Assembly: GCA_023630585.1 (NCBI GenBank)
Contig: CM042539.1
Span: forward strand, 6,213,755-6,277,754
Length of the DNA stretch: 64,000 bases
Direction: 5' to 3'
DNA from: Cranoglanis bouderius
Lineage: Eukaryota > Chordata > Actinopteri > Siluriformes > Cranoglanididae
This document shows positions 50,826-61,165 of this stretch, one piece after another. Below the pieces are notes generated by a model. That model was given only the letters and a program-made list of their open reading frames with translations. It was not told the origin of the DNA and ran no database searches. How positions within the stretch are numbered: the stretch's first letter is position 1; every line of letters begins with the position of its first letter. A program made the translations under genes and the position numbers.

Positions 50826-51312
50826 GTATTACCACAGTGTCGTTGAATTCTGGATTCTGTTTGGTCAGAAGGTTTATAGAGAAGTGAAATTATAACAGGA
50901 GCTAACCCAATATTGAATCAGTTGTCAATCTGCATTTTCACCTTACCTATGCCAATTAACACACAAACTCAACAATGCTCTTGGAATTTACTGAAAGACA
51001 GTTTGTCAAGTGTGCAGCTAGACTGGTACAACTGTGTCATATTCAAATTCAATTATGAAGACTTAAGACCAAATGAGAAAAACTTATGGCAGTGTAAATA
51101 ACAGTAACTGAATCATAAGTATCTCTGGAGAATGGCATTGTCATGATCTCTATCTCCAGCTTCACGTCTTGGCATCTGTGGCCACAGTCAACTGGTTATA
51201 TGACTGACTGTTTACAGCTGCTATAATGTAAGTGAGAACAGGAACTAACTTGTTTCATGGACGTTAATGTGCTGAAAATAATCAACTTCAGGATGGTAAC
51301 AGTAACTTGGCT
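50826..51312 (+). repeat. foldback-family repeat, two fragments
   Basis: An outer-end fragment at 50826-50876 (ATTACCACAGTGTCGTTGAA, TTCTGGATTCTGTTTGGTCA, GAAGG) and an inner fragment at 51208-51312 (CTGTTTACAGCTGCTATAAT, GTAAGTGAGAACAGGAACTA, GAAAATAATCAACTTCAGGA). The 330 bp between them are unrelated or highly diverged. Confidence 0.7.
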
Positions 51313-52439
51313 TCCCATTGATACCCATGGATTCCAATAAGATTCCCATTCGAGTTTATTGTTCACTGTAATATCACAATTTTATATGCTTATTGTTTTA
51401 AAAAGCAGCTCATTTTATAGGCTCAGAACAAAAACATAGGCATAGAATCATACCATTTTATTAAAAAAAATGCATATGATGCTTAAATTAGGTTGTTTTC
51501 TATATAAATGGTATGCATTATATGTTAATAAGGGCCTAATGGGCTAGCTCATGTTTCCACATAGCCAAAGGTGATTAATCAAATACAAATTACAAATTCG
51601 TTTTATGAATCAAACAAATGCAAACAAATCAATCATTTCCAGCACTCAAAACAAGGGTCATTAGTCATTCTCTGGAGAAAATCGACATTACAAACATTAC
51701 GGGTGTCTGGTTTTTACTGTATGCTTGCACATGAGGTGATTTACAGTAAAGACATGCTTTCAGCAAAAAGATTCCCAAATCCCTCGTAATGCTAGAGAAG
51801 TAATAGCTCTGGATCACTGACTTTATTCCGGCATGTTCTTTATGGTGTGGACTTTTAGCACTCCACTTTTACGAGGTGTTTTTTCATTCTCCCTGACCTG
51901 CTCTGATCCTCATTTGCTTGGTTATTTCCTGTAACACCTTAACACTTTAACATGATTGGAAACAAAACTGGTATGGAAAAATAATGGCACATTAGGCATA
52001 CGAATAGATGTTAACATTTCCTCAGAGTTTATCTCAGAATGTCATTGCTTTGCTAAAAAAAAAAAAACTCTGTCATTCATCACCCCACACTGACCCTGTC
52101 TGTAATGCATAAAAAAATACATCATGTCCTGATGGACAATTGGCATGTTCTTCGTTGGCATTTATGTGCTTTCCAGTCCTGTACAGAATTGAATGAGACA
52201 TTCAGAGGTGAAACCTGCAGATTAATGTATTATAACTCTACTCTGTCAGAATATTATTCTAACGTTATACATTATATGTTAATCAGCCAGCCATTGCTTC
52301 AGTAAATCACTCTAGTCTTAGACTCAATTTCACTACAGGAATTCTCCAAAAAGTTAAATTCAGCAAGATCACCTTACATGTAAACATGTCCACACCTTTT
52401 CCCACCTTGTGATAAATGCTAAGCATTAGCAACAGACCC

Positions 52440-52720
52440 TTGTGAAATGTTATTTTTTAATCAGGATGTGGATTAAGCTCTCTGTGGAGGAGTCACTGCT
52501 TTGCTTTTAGCTGGAGCCAGACTCGCTAATCATGTAAGAGTTAAACGTCGCAACCAGGAGCCTCTCATCGGGCACTTTCCTGCTGATCTTCACAAATTAC
52601 TCATTTGCATGGTATGAGTAATTAGCACATTTTCAAAGATCAGCATAAAGAAGAGACGGGATGTCTTCATAACAAATGTGCTTGCATTAAAAACTACACA
52701 GTGAGGCATTTCCCTGAGTA
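52440..52720. other. candidate conserved regulatory element with nested palindrome
   Basis: Complex, repeat-free sequence rich in homeodomain and POU-type words: CGCTAATCATG, AAATTACTCATTTGCATGG (the octamer ATTTGCAT) and GAGTAATTAGC. Two nested inverted repeats are centred on the octamer (next entry). It lies in the exon A-B intron, about 7.3 kb downstream (gene sense) of exon A. Enhancer function is inferred from motif content only. Confidence 0.35.
52581..52645. promoter_or_regulatory. nested dyad around an octamer motif
   Basis: The outer arms TGCTGATCTT (52581-52590) and AAGATCAGCA (52636-52645) are exact reverse complements, as are the inner arms AATTACTCAT (52595-52604) and ATGAGTAATT (52614-52623). 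The 9-base centre TTGCATGGT completes the octamer ATTTGCAT with the end of the left inner arm. The two gaps between outer and inner arms differ (4 and 12 bases), so a regular pre-miRNA hairpin is unlikely. A paired binding site for POU/homeodomain factors fits better. Confidence 0.5.
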
Positions 52721-53067
52721 AAAACACTGATTTTAGGAAATAGACCAGAAGGTGTTTTCTTTTTCTTTTTTTTTCTTTTTCTTTTTTTTTTTTACATAGA
52801 TTCCTAAAACATTTAAGGAATTAAAGAGATCCTGGTAACCATATGTTCACACCAGCAAGCTTTCTCAATTCTAGACAAAGGTATGATGGTAAAGCAACAA
52901 ATCCAAACGATTGGCTTGAATGATTCCTTGGACCAATATTAAGGCACATGTGGTCCAAGGTTTCTTCAGTTGCCCACTTCCTGCTTTAGTTCCGACCTGA
53001 AATGACTGTTTAACACACACAATGGAGGGAAAAAAACAGAAAAAGTCCCCAGGCCCTAAAAAGTTTC

Positions 53068-53882
53068 AACAGGAAATTTAGCCCAGAGTTTTCCAATGCA
53101 CATGGAAAGGTATATTTCCATTGCAGGAACTTTTGGAATGTTTCCACCACTGTAACCAGGACTAATTTTAGATGGATGTACCCCCTTCATTTTGTGAGTG
53201 CAGTCACAGCTATGGAGGACCTCTAAGTAGGCAACATGAACCAAGGAACATTTTGAGGAACACTGGACACCTTTGCGCTGCAGGAACCAAGACTAATTTT
53301 AGTTCTTGGGCCATAGTTCCAGGAACCTCTTTATTTCCTGCTTCCTGAGTAGGCACAGGAGTTCCTGTGGTGGAAAGGTTGCTTACAGGCCTTCCATACG
53401 ACTGCAACTGCACTTACAAAATGAAGGGGAAACATGAAACCAAAATCAGTCCTGGTTCTTTCATTGGTAATGTACCTAAACAAGAAAATCAGCTCAAACA
53501 TTCCTAATATATCTGGAAAGGTATATTTGATTCTCAGGAACCATTTGGCACTATGAACTATAGCACAGGAACTAAAATTCTGTAATAATTGGTCTGCACT
53601 TATATAGCGCCTTTTAACCTCTGCAGTTCACAAAGCGCTTTACACTGTCTCTCATTCACCCATACACTCACACACTCACACCAATGGCAGCAGAGCTACC
53701 ATGCAAGGTGCTTGCCTGCCATCAGGAGCAACTTGGGGTTCAGTGTCTTGCCCAAAGACACTTCACCACATGGAATCATGTGGGCCGGGAATCGAACCGC
53801 CAACCCCCCTGAAAAGGTGCCTGCAATAGAAATGTTCATTTTCAGATGCATTAGGAAAAATTTTAGCTGATTTTCTTGTTGA
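53068..53882. mobile_element. foldback/MITE-like cluster with inverted arms
   Basis: Two related non-coding units. In the first, GTAACCAGGACTAATTTTAG...CCCCTTCATTTTGTGAGTGC...GTAGGCAAC (53152-53235) recurs inverted at about 53385-53450. The second unit, 53475-53882, has ends AACAAGAAAATCAGCT (left) and its inverse AGCTGATTTTCTTGTTG (right), with AGGAACC words inside, and is interrupted by a SINE. The left border of the first unit (53068) resembles the ends of the second. Possibly a hAT-type MITE; family not identified. Confidence 0.55.
53587..53812 (-). mobile_element. tRNA-derived SINE inserted in the MITE cluster
   Basis: Minus-strand reading: GGCGGTTCGATTCCCGGCCC (B-box type), GTGTCTTTGGGCAAGACACT, GAACCCCAAGTTGCTCC, TGTGAGTGTATGGGTGAATG and the tail GTAAAGCGCTTTGTGAACTG...AAAGGCGCTATATAAGTGCA. 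The GCGCTATATAAG tail is a very widespread fish repeat ending. The A-box part is truncated. Confidence 0.75.
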
Positions 53883-54070
53883 AACTCTGTGGTTTCTTAA
53901 CCTGACATTTTTCTCTTCTAGCCTCAAGGACCATTTTAGACTCTTAAAACAAACTCAAGGTCTTTTTCCTCCATCCTCTCTTCTGAAGCAGCTCTTCAAT
54001 TCCTATTCGACTCAATGTCTTTGACTGTGTTATTTAACATTTAGAACAGATTCAGGGAACGCAAGAAAGA

Positions 54071-54077
54071 GACAGAC

Positions 54078-54112
<35 letters not shown>
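54071..54112. repeat. (GACA)n(GA)n microsatellite
   Basis: GACAGACAGACA followed by about 31 bp of GA. Confidence 0.95.
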
Positions 54113-54115
<3 letters not shown>

Positions 54116-54220
54116 GGAATTGGCTTAATAGGTTTATGCAAAACAGCCTCCCTTTGAAATGAGTCGTGTGTCATATTAGTCATCTTTGATGAAAAAAAAA
54201 AAAGGCAAACACTCAAGTTT

Positions 54221-54222
<2 letters not shown>

Positions 54223-54263
<41 letters not shown>
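54223..54263. repeat. (TC)n microsatellite
   Basis: About 41 bp of TC, 110 bp to the right of the GA run and complementary to it. Confidence 0.95.
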
Positions 54264-54264
<1 letters not shown>

Positions 54265-54654
54265 AAGTGTGAGTGTTTGAATAAGAGACTGGAGGGAACA
54301 TCTTTAAGACAGCTCTTCCTCCAGGGTCAGGTTAATCCCTCTTTTATTTACAAAACGAGACTTTTCCAGAACGGTTGTCGTCATGCCAGCAAAGCTTAAC
54401 TGACTTGACTGAGATTTCAGAGAAAGGTACGAGTCCTACCACGATGATGCAGGAGAAGGAGCAGGATCTTTCCCAAAACCAGAAAAAGGTCTTTAAATTT
54501 AGCGTTTGTGGAAACTTCAGCGTCTGCAACATATGTGGGAAAGTTCCATGAACTCAGAGTCACTTAATGTACCAGTTAAAATCTCAGAGCTTGCCAGATA
54601 TTTCTTGAGTAGAATCCTCTGAGACTGTTTTTTTTTTTCTTTTCAGTTTTTACC

Positions 54655-54850
54655 ACCACAAGCACTCGGTTTTAGGCCCGAGAAACTAAATTAGGGATAG
54701 AAAATGCAGACTGCAGAAGCAAACAGCACTGCCAAATGTAATATGATGTAACATATACTTTAAATTTATTTAAATTAAACATAAAAAAGGCTAATACAAT
54801 GATATATGAATAATAAAACGGAGAGCATTGAAATAAATCTAATAGGAGTC
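54655..54850. repeat. dispersed segment related to 41745-41940
   Basis: Shared words in the same order: ACAAGCACTCGG, GAAAATG, AAATGTAATATGATGTAA, GAATAATAAAA and CATTGAAATAAA. Divergence is high. Family not recognised. Confidence 0.5.
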
Positions 54851-57109
54851 CAGTATATTGCCAATATTATAATGCTGCATCAATACTCCTATTTGCACTT
54901 ATCACATTAATCACTGCAAAATTTGGTCACAAAATTGTAATGTGTGTGCTTTTTGAGTTGTTGAATTTTTTAATTCGATGCACTCTCCTCTAAAGAAAAC
55001 CTGCCTGTGGTTTGAAGGATAAGCTGACCGAGCACTCAGCTGCTACAGCTCACTTTAAGTTAATTCATTGGTCTTCATAATAAGCAATGTCTTTGGACTT
55101 TAAAAGGACAATGCTCTTAATTAATGAATTAATAGAATCATTTTTATGGATTTAATATCAGACTCATACCACATTCCAACCTTATTATTTATTTATTTAT
55201 TTATTTATTGCATATTTACAGCCAAAAACTTCAGCCTGACGTACTGTGCTTACTTCAAACTGTCAGGACAGTTACAATATTGTACATAAGTGAGACACGC
55301 TTCTGTTTTTCTCAAACTCCACCCCATATTCATAACTCTTGCTTAACTTCTGAATAGGGTTTAAGTCTACAGTTACGTAGATTCCTTACTACGCACATAA
55401 CACAACTTGGAAAATGGCCCTGTGTGATTCTCACTTGCTATAAACCCCTTTATATACGGTATGTAATTGCATGTTTTTCTTTTGAATATTGGTCTATCCT
55501 ACATTCTTTGTGAGTCACATGACCAGATATGCAAACTGTCCAAACACATCTGTAACGCTGGAATCATCTGACTCTATCTTTGCATTTGAATTTGAATATG
55601 TAATATGAATTTGTGAGTCTGTTGCCGTCCTGCTTTGTCTAAAGACCTGAACGTGTTTACATATCGAGGACGGCACACACCAGGATTGTTAGAACATCTC
55701 AATGTTGAAACTTTATCATATAAACATGAAAATAATGTCACGGAACTACAAGCAAAACATGTTAATCCAGAGATAATGAAGTTGTTTGGTTCTCACGTAC
55801 GTTTGAGATGTGGTTTAAATGAAAGGGTTGGAACCTGAAATCCACTCATTATGGTTCTGTTGAGGTATTCATGTTCTGAGTAATCTTTTAATCTCTTTTA
55901 ATTAACTTGATCATCAATGGACCAGTCGTATTGCTTTAACTCTCCACTTCATCATGGATGTAGCAGTGCAGCTAAATGAGCACGGTAGATTAAAGCTGGC
56001 TGTGCATGTTAAATGGAAAAGACATTTCAAAGCAAAAAGATGTCTTTTAAGCAGAAAAGTTCAAGTTTATATGGTCGTAAAAACCTGTGTACTTTATTGT
56101 TCAATTGTTCACTGTTTCACAGGGTCAGCGGATTTGTGTTACAAAAGCAGCAAATTGAGCAATTAAAACCGGCTCAGAAACAATCCCAGGGTTAAAACTT
56201 GACCTCTTCTCGCCATCATTGTAAAATATACTGTAATATTTGCAAATAATGACAAGCAAAGCATTTTTAACAAGCCAGTCTTCAAAAAACAATGCAGTTT
56301 CCCTGCGCGATTCATTCACCAGGTTCTTGATGACAGATGGCCTCGTATAATTAGATACGCTTTCAGAAATAAAGCTACGAGAATATGCAAATCATTTCGC
56401 TGACTTTTTTTTTCGCGATTTCATGAGTGAGTTTGTGATGATTATGGGATTAGTTTTGGTATGAAATTTGAGTATAACATCTTTTTTGTCTTATCCAGAA
56501 ACCAATGGGGATGCAAACATTTGCACTCAGTTGTATATAAATGGAAAAATGATTACTGTAGTACTTAAGATAAAAAAAAAAAAAAAATGCATCCATTACT
56601 TTATAAGTTCTCACACTTATTGTCCACTGGGAAAAAATGAAATAATTATAACAACAAACTTTATTTCTATACCTTTTATACGTTAAAAACATTTACTGAT
56701 TTAGTGCTTTACAAAAAAATAAAAAAATATTATTTAATTAAAATAAATAAAACAAAAACCAGCATAAAGGAAGAAGCAAAATTAAATAAATAATAATAAA
56801 AAAACTGAAATAAATAATTAAATAAATCGTTCTAAAAATAGCAATAATGTGAGTAAAATAGAAATTAATAATTAAAGATAAGTAATTAAGATAAAACAGT
56901 AAAAATAAAAAACCAGTAAAACAGAGAATTGTGAAAAAAAAAAAAATTAAAATGAAATATTTAATACAAATCAAATACAATATGTTTTAAATGTGAATTT
57001 TAGTATATATTTTGATTTTAGGTCACATAATGATGAAATGTAGCGTACCAGAGACTGTTAACGTTATGAAAGGGCAATATCAGAGAAATTTATTCCTATG
57101 GATATCCAC

Positions 57110-57540
57110 TTACTTACTAGGATTTCCAATTGAAATCCTAGTTAGCATCAAAGTTAAGTTTTAAGACACTTGTACATCTCATTTGCCTTGGAAAGACACA
57201 AGCCTGAAATCTCATGCCTTAAACGTCAAATTAATTTAAGATCTATGCGATGGAATAAACTTGGTCTCAGTGAAAATATAATAGAGCAGAATTCCCGAAG
57301 ACGTATAGCTTTAATCGGACTAAAAATGATCCACCGTAATGGAAATAATAGAGCCTTAATGAGCACCAGACTCGGACAAAAATGCCACTTGACAAATAAT
57401 CTTATGACAAATAATCGCAGTGTCACTAGCACTCTAATCTATTCCACAAATGCTTGCAGCAACCTTATGCATTATACATTTCCCATTCATAACACATACG
57501 CTCATATACTGCAGAAATGTAATGTTTTATATTCTTAATT
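57110..57540 (+). other. complex sequence, possible conserved element
   Basis: Repeat-free sequence open for 122 codons on the plus strand (57170-57538), but with no recognisable domain. It starts with a 27-bp palindrome (57116-57142) and ends just before the solo LTR. The openness may be chance in this composition; a conserved noncoding element is an equal alternative. Confidence 0.2.
57116..57142. other. perfect 11-bp inverted repeat
   Basis: ACTAGGATTTC (57116-57126) and GAAATCCTAGT (57132-57142) around the 5-base loop CAATT. No following T run and no flanking mobile ends. Confidence 0.8.
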
Positions 57541-57579
57541 TCCAAACGCTTGAGTTTGCACAAGTAAACAATGAGTCAT

Positions 57580-58378
57580 TGTTACAATACCAGACGGAGG
57601 GAGGCAGGATGCATGCGCAGGGGAAATAGTCAGTTTAATAGAAACAGTTCATTCAAAAATAATGGAACATAACACAAACCATAATCCATCACAGGGTAAG
57701 GCAATAATCCAAAACGAGATACTCCCTCCTGCAGTAAATTCCCAAAAGATAATCCATATGGCATATATTCCAAAGGAAGAGAGAACATAAGAACAAAGCA
57801 AAACAAAACAGAAGCAAACGCAAGAAGCTAGGCTATGGTATAGAAATCCCGAACTAGGAGCTAAGAACTGATGAGCTATGGACTGGGAACGATGAACAGG
57901 AAGCTATGAGCTATGGTCTAGGAATCCTGAACTAGGGGCGAGAGAAAGCAAGAAGATAGCAGGCGTACAGCACATGCTATAAAGAACTCTACTTTATTCT
58001 AAATCTATCTAATACTCCGCGAGGAAGCGGAAACGGAAGGACGTTTATATACACAAACAAATTAGAAACAAACGACGTTAAACACAGAACACCTGACCCT
58101 AATAATTAAACCATAAACGTAAAACCTATCAATGAACAGGGGCGGAGACATGACATAAACCGGGGAACCAATAAACATAAAGGAGGCGGAGAAATGACGT
58201 AAACCCAAAACAAAAGCACATGGCAGAGTAAACAAAACGGGAGTTCATGAATACATAGTCCAGCGTGTTTTTGTGAATGAGGCTTGCGCTACTCTTCGTA
58301 GTAGCGCGAAGCGTGGAATGCGGAAGTGCGCTACTCGCTAGCCTCTGCTAGCAGCGTAGCGAGAGGGAGACTCTAACA
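57580..58378 (-). mobile_element. solo LTR (799 bp) with GTCAT target duplication
   Basis: Begins TGTTACAATACC and ends GACTCTAACA, i.e. TG...CA termini with a TGTTA/TAACA inverted pair, flanked on both sides by GTCAT (57575-57579 and 58379-58383). No internal retroelement sequence or second LTR is present, so it is a recombined solo LTR of a Ty3/gypsy- or retrovirus-like element. Orientation is inferred as minus: in that direction two GGCGGAG...TGACRTAAACC boxes (58205-58141) lead to a TATATAAA box (58051-58044) and an AATAAA signal (57998-57993), leaving about 410 bp of U5-like sequence. Confidence 0.85.
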
Positions 58379-58867
58379 GTCATGCACGAGTCACCTTCTC
58401 CGCCTGTCTGTACACCTTTATAAAATGTTAGGTAATAAAATAATTACAGTACAGGGAGGAGGGGAAAAAAATGAAGTCTGTCTCTGACATGGACACAATG
58501 TGGTGAAAAATCATTCAGCTGATGTTAGCGGGTCGTTAAGCAAAGGCAACAATATTGAAAGGGAATTGAGATTCTTACTGCACATCTTGAGCTCTGCTTC
58601 ACAAAGGTCACAGAAATACACCCGGTGCATCAGGAGAGAAAAATTACAATAGGAGCCCTCTATTAAAATGGGCTATGTGCATTATTATTTGAACAATTGA
58701 GCCACGTAAAAAAAAAAGAAAAGAAAAAAGAGCTGATATTTTGTCTCAGGGAGTGCTCAGAGATCACACCGCATCGCTGGTGCTGGTCCCGGCTTTCCAC
58801 ACTGAGAGCTTCTTATACCAAGCAGGCACAGTCTATTTTAGAAGTAATCTTGGCACAGTTGGCTCAT

Positions 58868-59415
58868 TTCTATTATATCACAGCATTGTCAAATTCTCAA
58901 TATATTAATGCGTTCATTGTAATGCGTTATCATTTCTATAGTAACAGCTACAGCAGCCGCTCCATATAAACGGATAAAAAACACGTGTAATCATTGATAC
59001 GCATTGATATCGTGAAGTATTCTGTGAGAAGATGTTTATTTAACATTTATGAAAGGTGTCTCATTTTGCATTTTTTTCTGTAATGCTGCATTTTTTTTGT
59101 CTTTTTATCTTCAAGAGAGAGATAAAAAGAAGGACTAGTGAGGAAATGACTGTTTATAGCTGTTATAACAGAAGTGAGAACAGGAACTTGTTTCACAGAT
59201 GTTCCACAACATTAAATGTAACTATAAATGGATAAAGGTGTGGCATATCTTTCATCAATAAACAGAACATTGTAATTGCTGGCAAGTTGCTGTATAAGAG
59301 GAATAAAACACTGCATGGTGTAAAAAATACAACAGTTAAAAAAATTAAACAGTAAACAGTAACTCGCGTTGATTGTTTTCCTATAACAGCACCCCCCAGA
59401 GAGTGTTATTCCTTA
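58868..59415 (+). repeat. foldback-family repeat, long copy
   Basis: TATATCACAGCATTGTCAAA (outer end), GCGTTATCATTTCTATAGTA, TATCGTGAAGTATTCTGTGA, AGGTGTCTC, TGAGGAAATGACTGTTTATA, ACAACATTAAATGTAACTAT, AGAGGAATAAAACACTG, and the centre with GTTGATTGTTTTCCTATAAC and GAGTGTTATTCC. The CCAAT-type box of the outer end has decayed. Confidence 0.85.
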
Positions 59416-60039
59416 CACATTGGCTTTGTTGCCCTGGGGGAAACCTAAATGAGCAAAAATTGATCTTTTTATCAAACTGCTCCTTTGTCTTGATTTACCA
59501 AAGAACTGTGGTGCCTTTTTTAAAATTTTTTTTTTACTTGTACAAGAATTCATATACGCAATATATATGCAGCTTAAATGTAATGGATATAACAGATATA
59601 TAACAGATGCTTACATTAGCTTACAAGTTCAGAGGTTCAATCTCCCATGAGCACGCTCAAAATCCTAACTAAATAATACATTTAATCTTTTGCATCTTGA
59701 AGAAAAGTCACTTAAATTCCCTTTTAATTCCTTTAAGCGTGACCGAATAAAAAAAAAAAAAATTAAACAATTAGCATCTAATTGGATTACCATGCTTTAC
59801 CTGACCTGAGATCAAACTCAAAGCATTGTTGTGAGACATTTCAATGAGGTCAGAACATCTCGGAGGCAATACTCAGCCACATCCCCTCAGGCACATATAT
59901 TTAAAGCCCAGCTCTAAAGAGGTCACTACTTGGCTGTGAGCAACATCATGGTGGATTAGCAAGGATCTGATGCTCTTTAAGAAATAAGAAAGGTTTCTCA
60001 GGATTGAATCACATTTACACAACCCAGAGAGGAACTTAC

Positions 60040-60231
60040 CAGTGTTGGTACGGTAGGTCCCAGTATGTCCTGGAGCAGGGGGTTCTGCTTGACTCTGACT
60101 CAGGCTCCTCATTGGGCCTTTCTGGTAAACCCGGTCCTCATAGATGGGCTCGATGTGGTGCTCTGGAGACTGCAGAGGTCTCAGATCGGAACCCGTGTGG
60201 CTGTGCTGACTGCTGTATGAGCTCCGAGATC
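60040..60231 (-). CDS. ctnnd2: delta-catenin exon A (pre-armadillo linker)
   Basis: Internal coding exon of delta-catenin, a neuronal p120-family protein that binds the juxtamembrane region of cadherins and acts in dendrite and synapse structure. The reading frame gives 63 whole codons with the conserved strips SSYSSQHSH, LQSPEHHIEPIYEDRVYQK, MRSLSQSQ and HTGTYRT, which match the vertebrate CTNND2 linker before the armadillo repeats (roughly residues 400-460 in mammals, from memory). The acceptor is a pyrimidine-rich tract ending CCCAACAG just above 60231; the donor is GTAAGT at 60039. The exon begins with two bases of a glycine codon and ends with the first base of an alanine codon completed by the next exon. 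Length 192 bp. I could not decide between the two teleost co-orthologues (a or b). Confidence 0.95.
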
Positions 60232-60599
60232 CTGTTGGGAGAAAACAGTGCGTCAAGACACAGTTCCTGGACTTCCTGGAGTGTGAGTTGCAGTAGAGAT
60301 GACTAATGTGGTTTAGCTTGGAGATGAAATTTGATCAGGTATGATGTTTATCATTGGAAAACTGCTGGAAATCCTCTTCCTTATTTATTTTCCTATTGTG
60401 CCTTATTTAATTCCAGAATTGAATACAGAAAGGTTTGGTCAAAAACCAAAATAAAAACCAAAATGCATACGATATTATCCCACATGCTAAACTCTGTAGT
60501 ATTGCACTGGCCTGGTATTTCAGTCTGTCAGTTCCTGTGGCAGCAAAACACCTGCACAACAGGACTGACCCATCTCAGTGCTTGATCATGTGATATTTT

Positions 60600-61165
60600 T
60601 GCCATAAACCTTGCTGTTGCTCTTTCTTCCATGCCCAGGTAGGTTTGCTGCTGTACAATGAGTTTTAAACTTATGATATGATACTGCCAACTGTGTCTCT
60701 TGGAATTTTAAGTGTCTGGGATATCTTCTTGCCTTTTCGGTGCAATAAAATAATTAATTCTCTTAGCTTCTGTGAGGACTCGTTTATTCTTTGCCATGTT
60801 TGCTGCTGAGCTTGAACATGTGCATGGTGGGATTTATATATGTATCACAGCTGAAGCAAACTTAGTGTCATTATAGAGTTCCCAATGGCCTAATTGTGTT
60901 TTAGCACAATTCTGTAGCCATGCAGACAAGGAAGTGATTTAAAAAAAAACAACAGTACTGAATAGGGTTGAATAATTATGACATGGCTAGATTAAAACAA
61001 TATCCTTTTACTCAGAAGTATGACATCGTACATTTTCCCTATCAATTTGAATAGGGTACTCAACTGATACACAGGTAATTGTAAAATATTCTAGGTCTTT
61101 AGAAAAGCTTAAATTTGTAAATCCTTACAGTCTCGGGGAGGCTGAATAGTTGTGAGTGCAAATGT
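60600..61165 (-). mobile_element. Tc1/mariner-type relic with transposase N-terminus
   Basis: On the minus strand, ATG at 60797 opens MAKNKRVLTEAKRINYF; after a frameshift the sequence continues with words like LKIPRDTVGSI, the start of a helix-turn-helix transposase. Flanking sequence GGGTTGAATAATTATGACAT (60965-60984) resembles fish Tc1 terminal DNA. Neither end could be fixed and no catalytic motif is left. Confidence 0.6.

Larger units (their letters stand above)
45228..60039 (-). other. ctnnd2: ctnnd2 intron between exons A and B
   Basis: A 14.8-kb intron with consensus borders. It holds Tc1 deletion derivatives, foldback repeats, SINE fragments, a foldback/MITE cluster and a solo LTR, and has more complex non-repetitive sequence than the preceding intron. 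The stretches 48940-50600, 51320-53060, 54270-56400 and 57000-57575 contain no recognised gene; parts of them are listed as candidate conserved elements. 56570-57000 is very AT-rich. Confidence 0.85.

Noticed and set aside
52581..52645. Pre-miRNA hairpin
   Set aside because: The internal loops are very unequal (4 and 12 bases) and the continuous stems are only 10 bp, which is not typical of a Drosha substrate.
57170..57538. 122-codon plus-strand open frame as a gene
   Set aside because: No domain, no splice or promoter context, and composition like its surroundings. Chance openness is the simpler reading.
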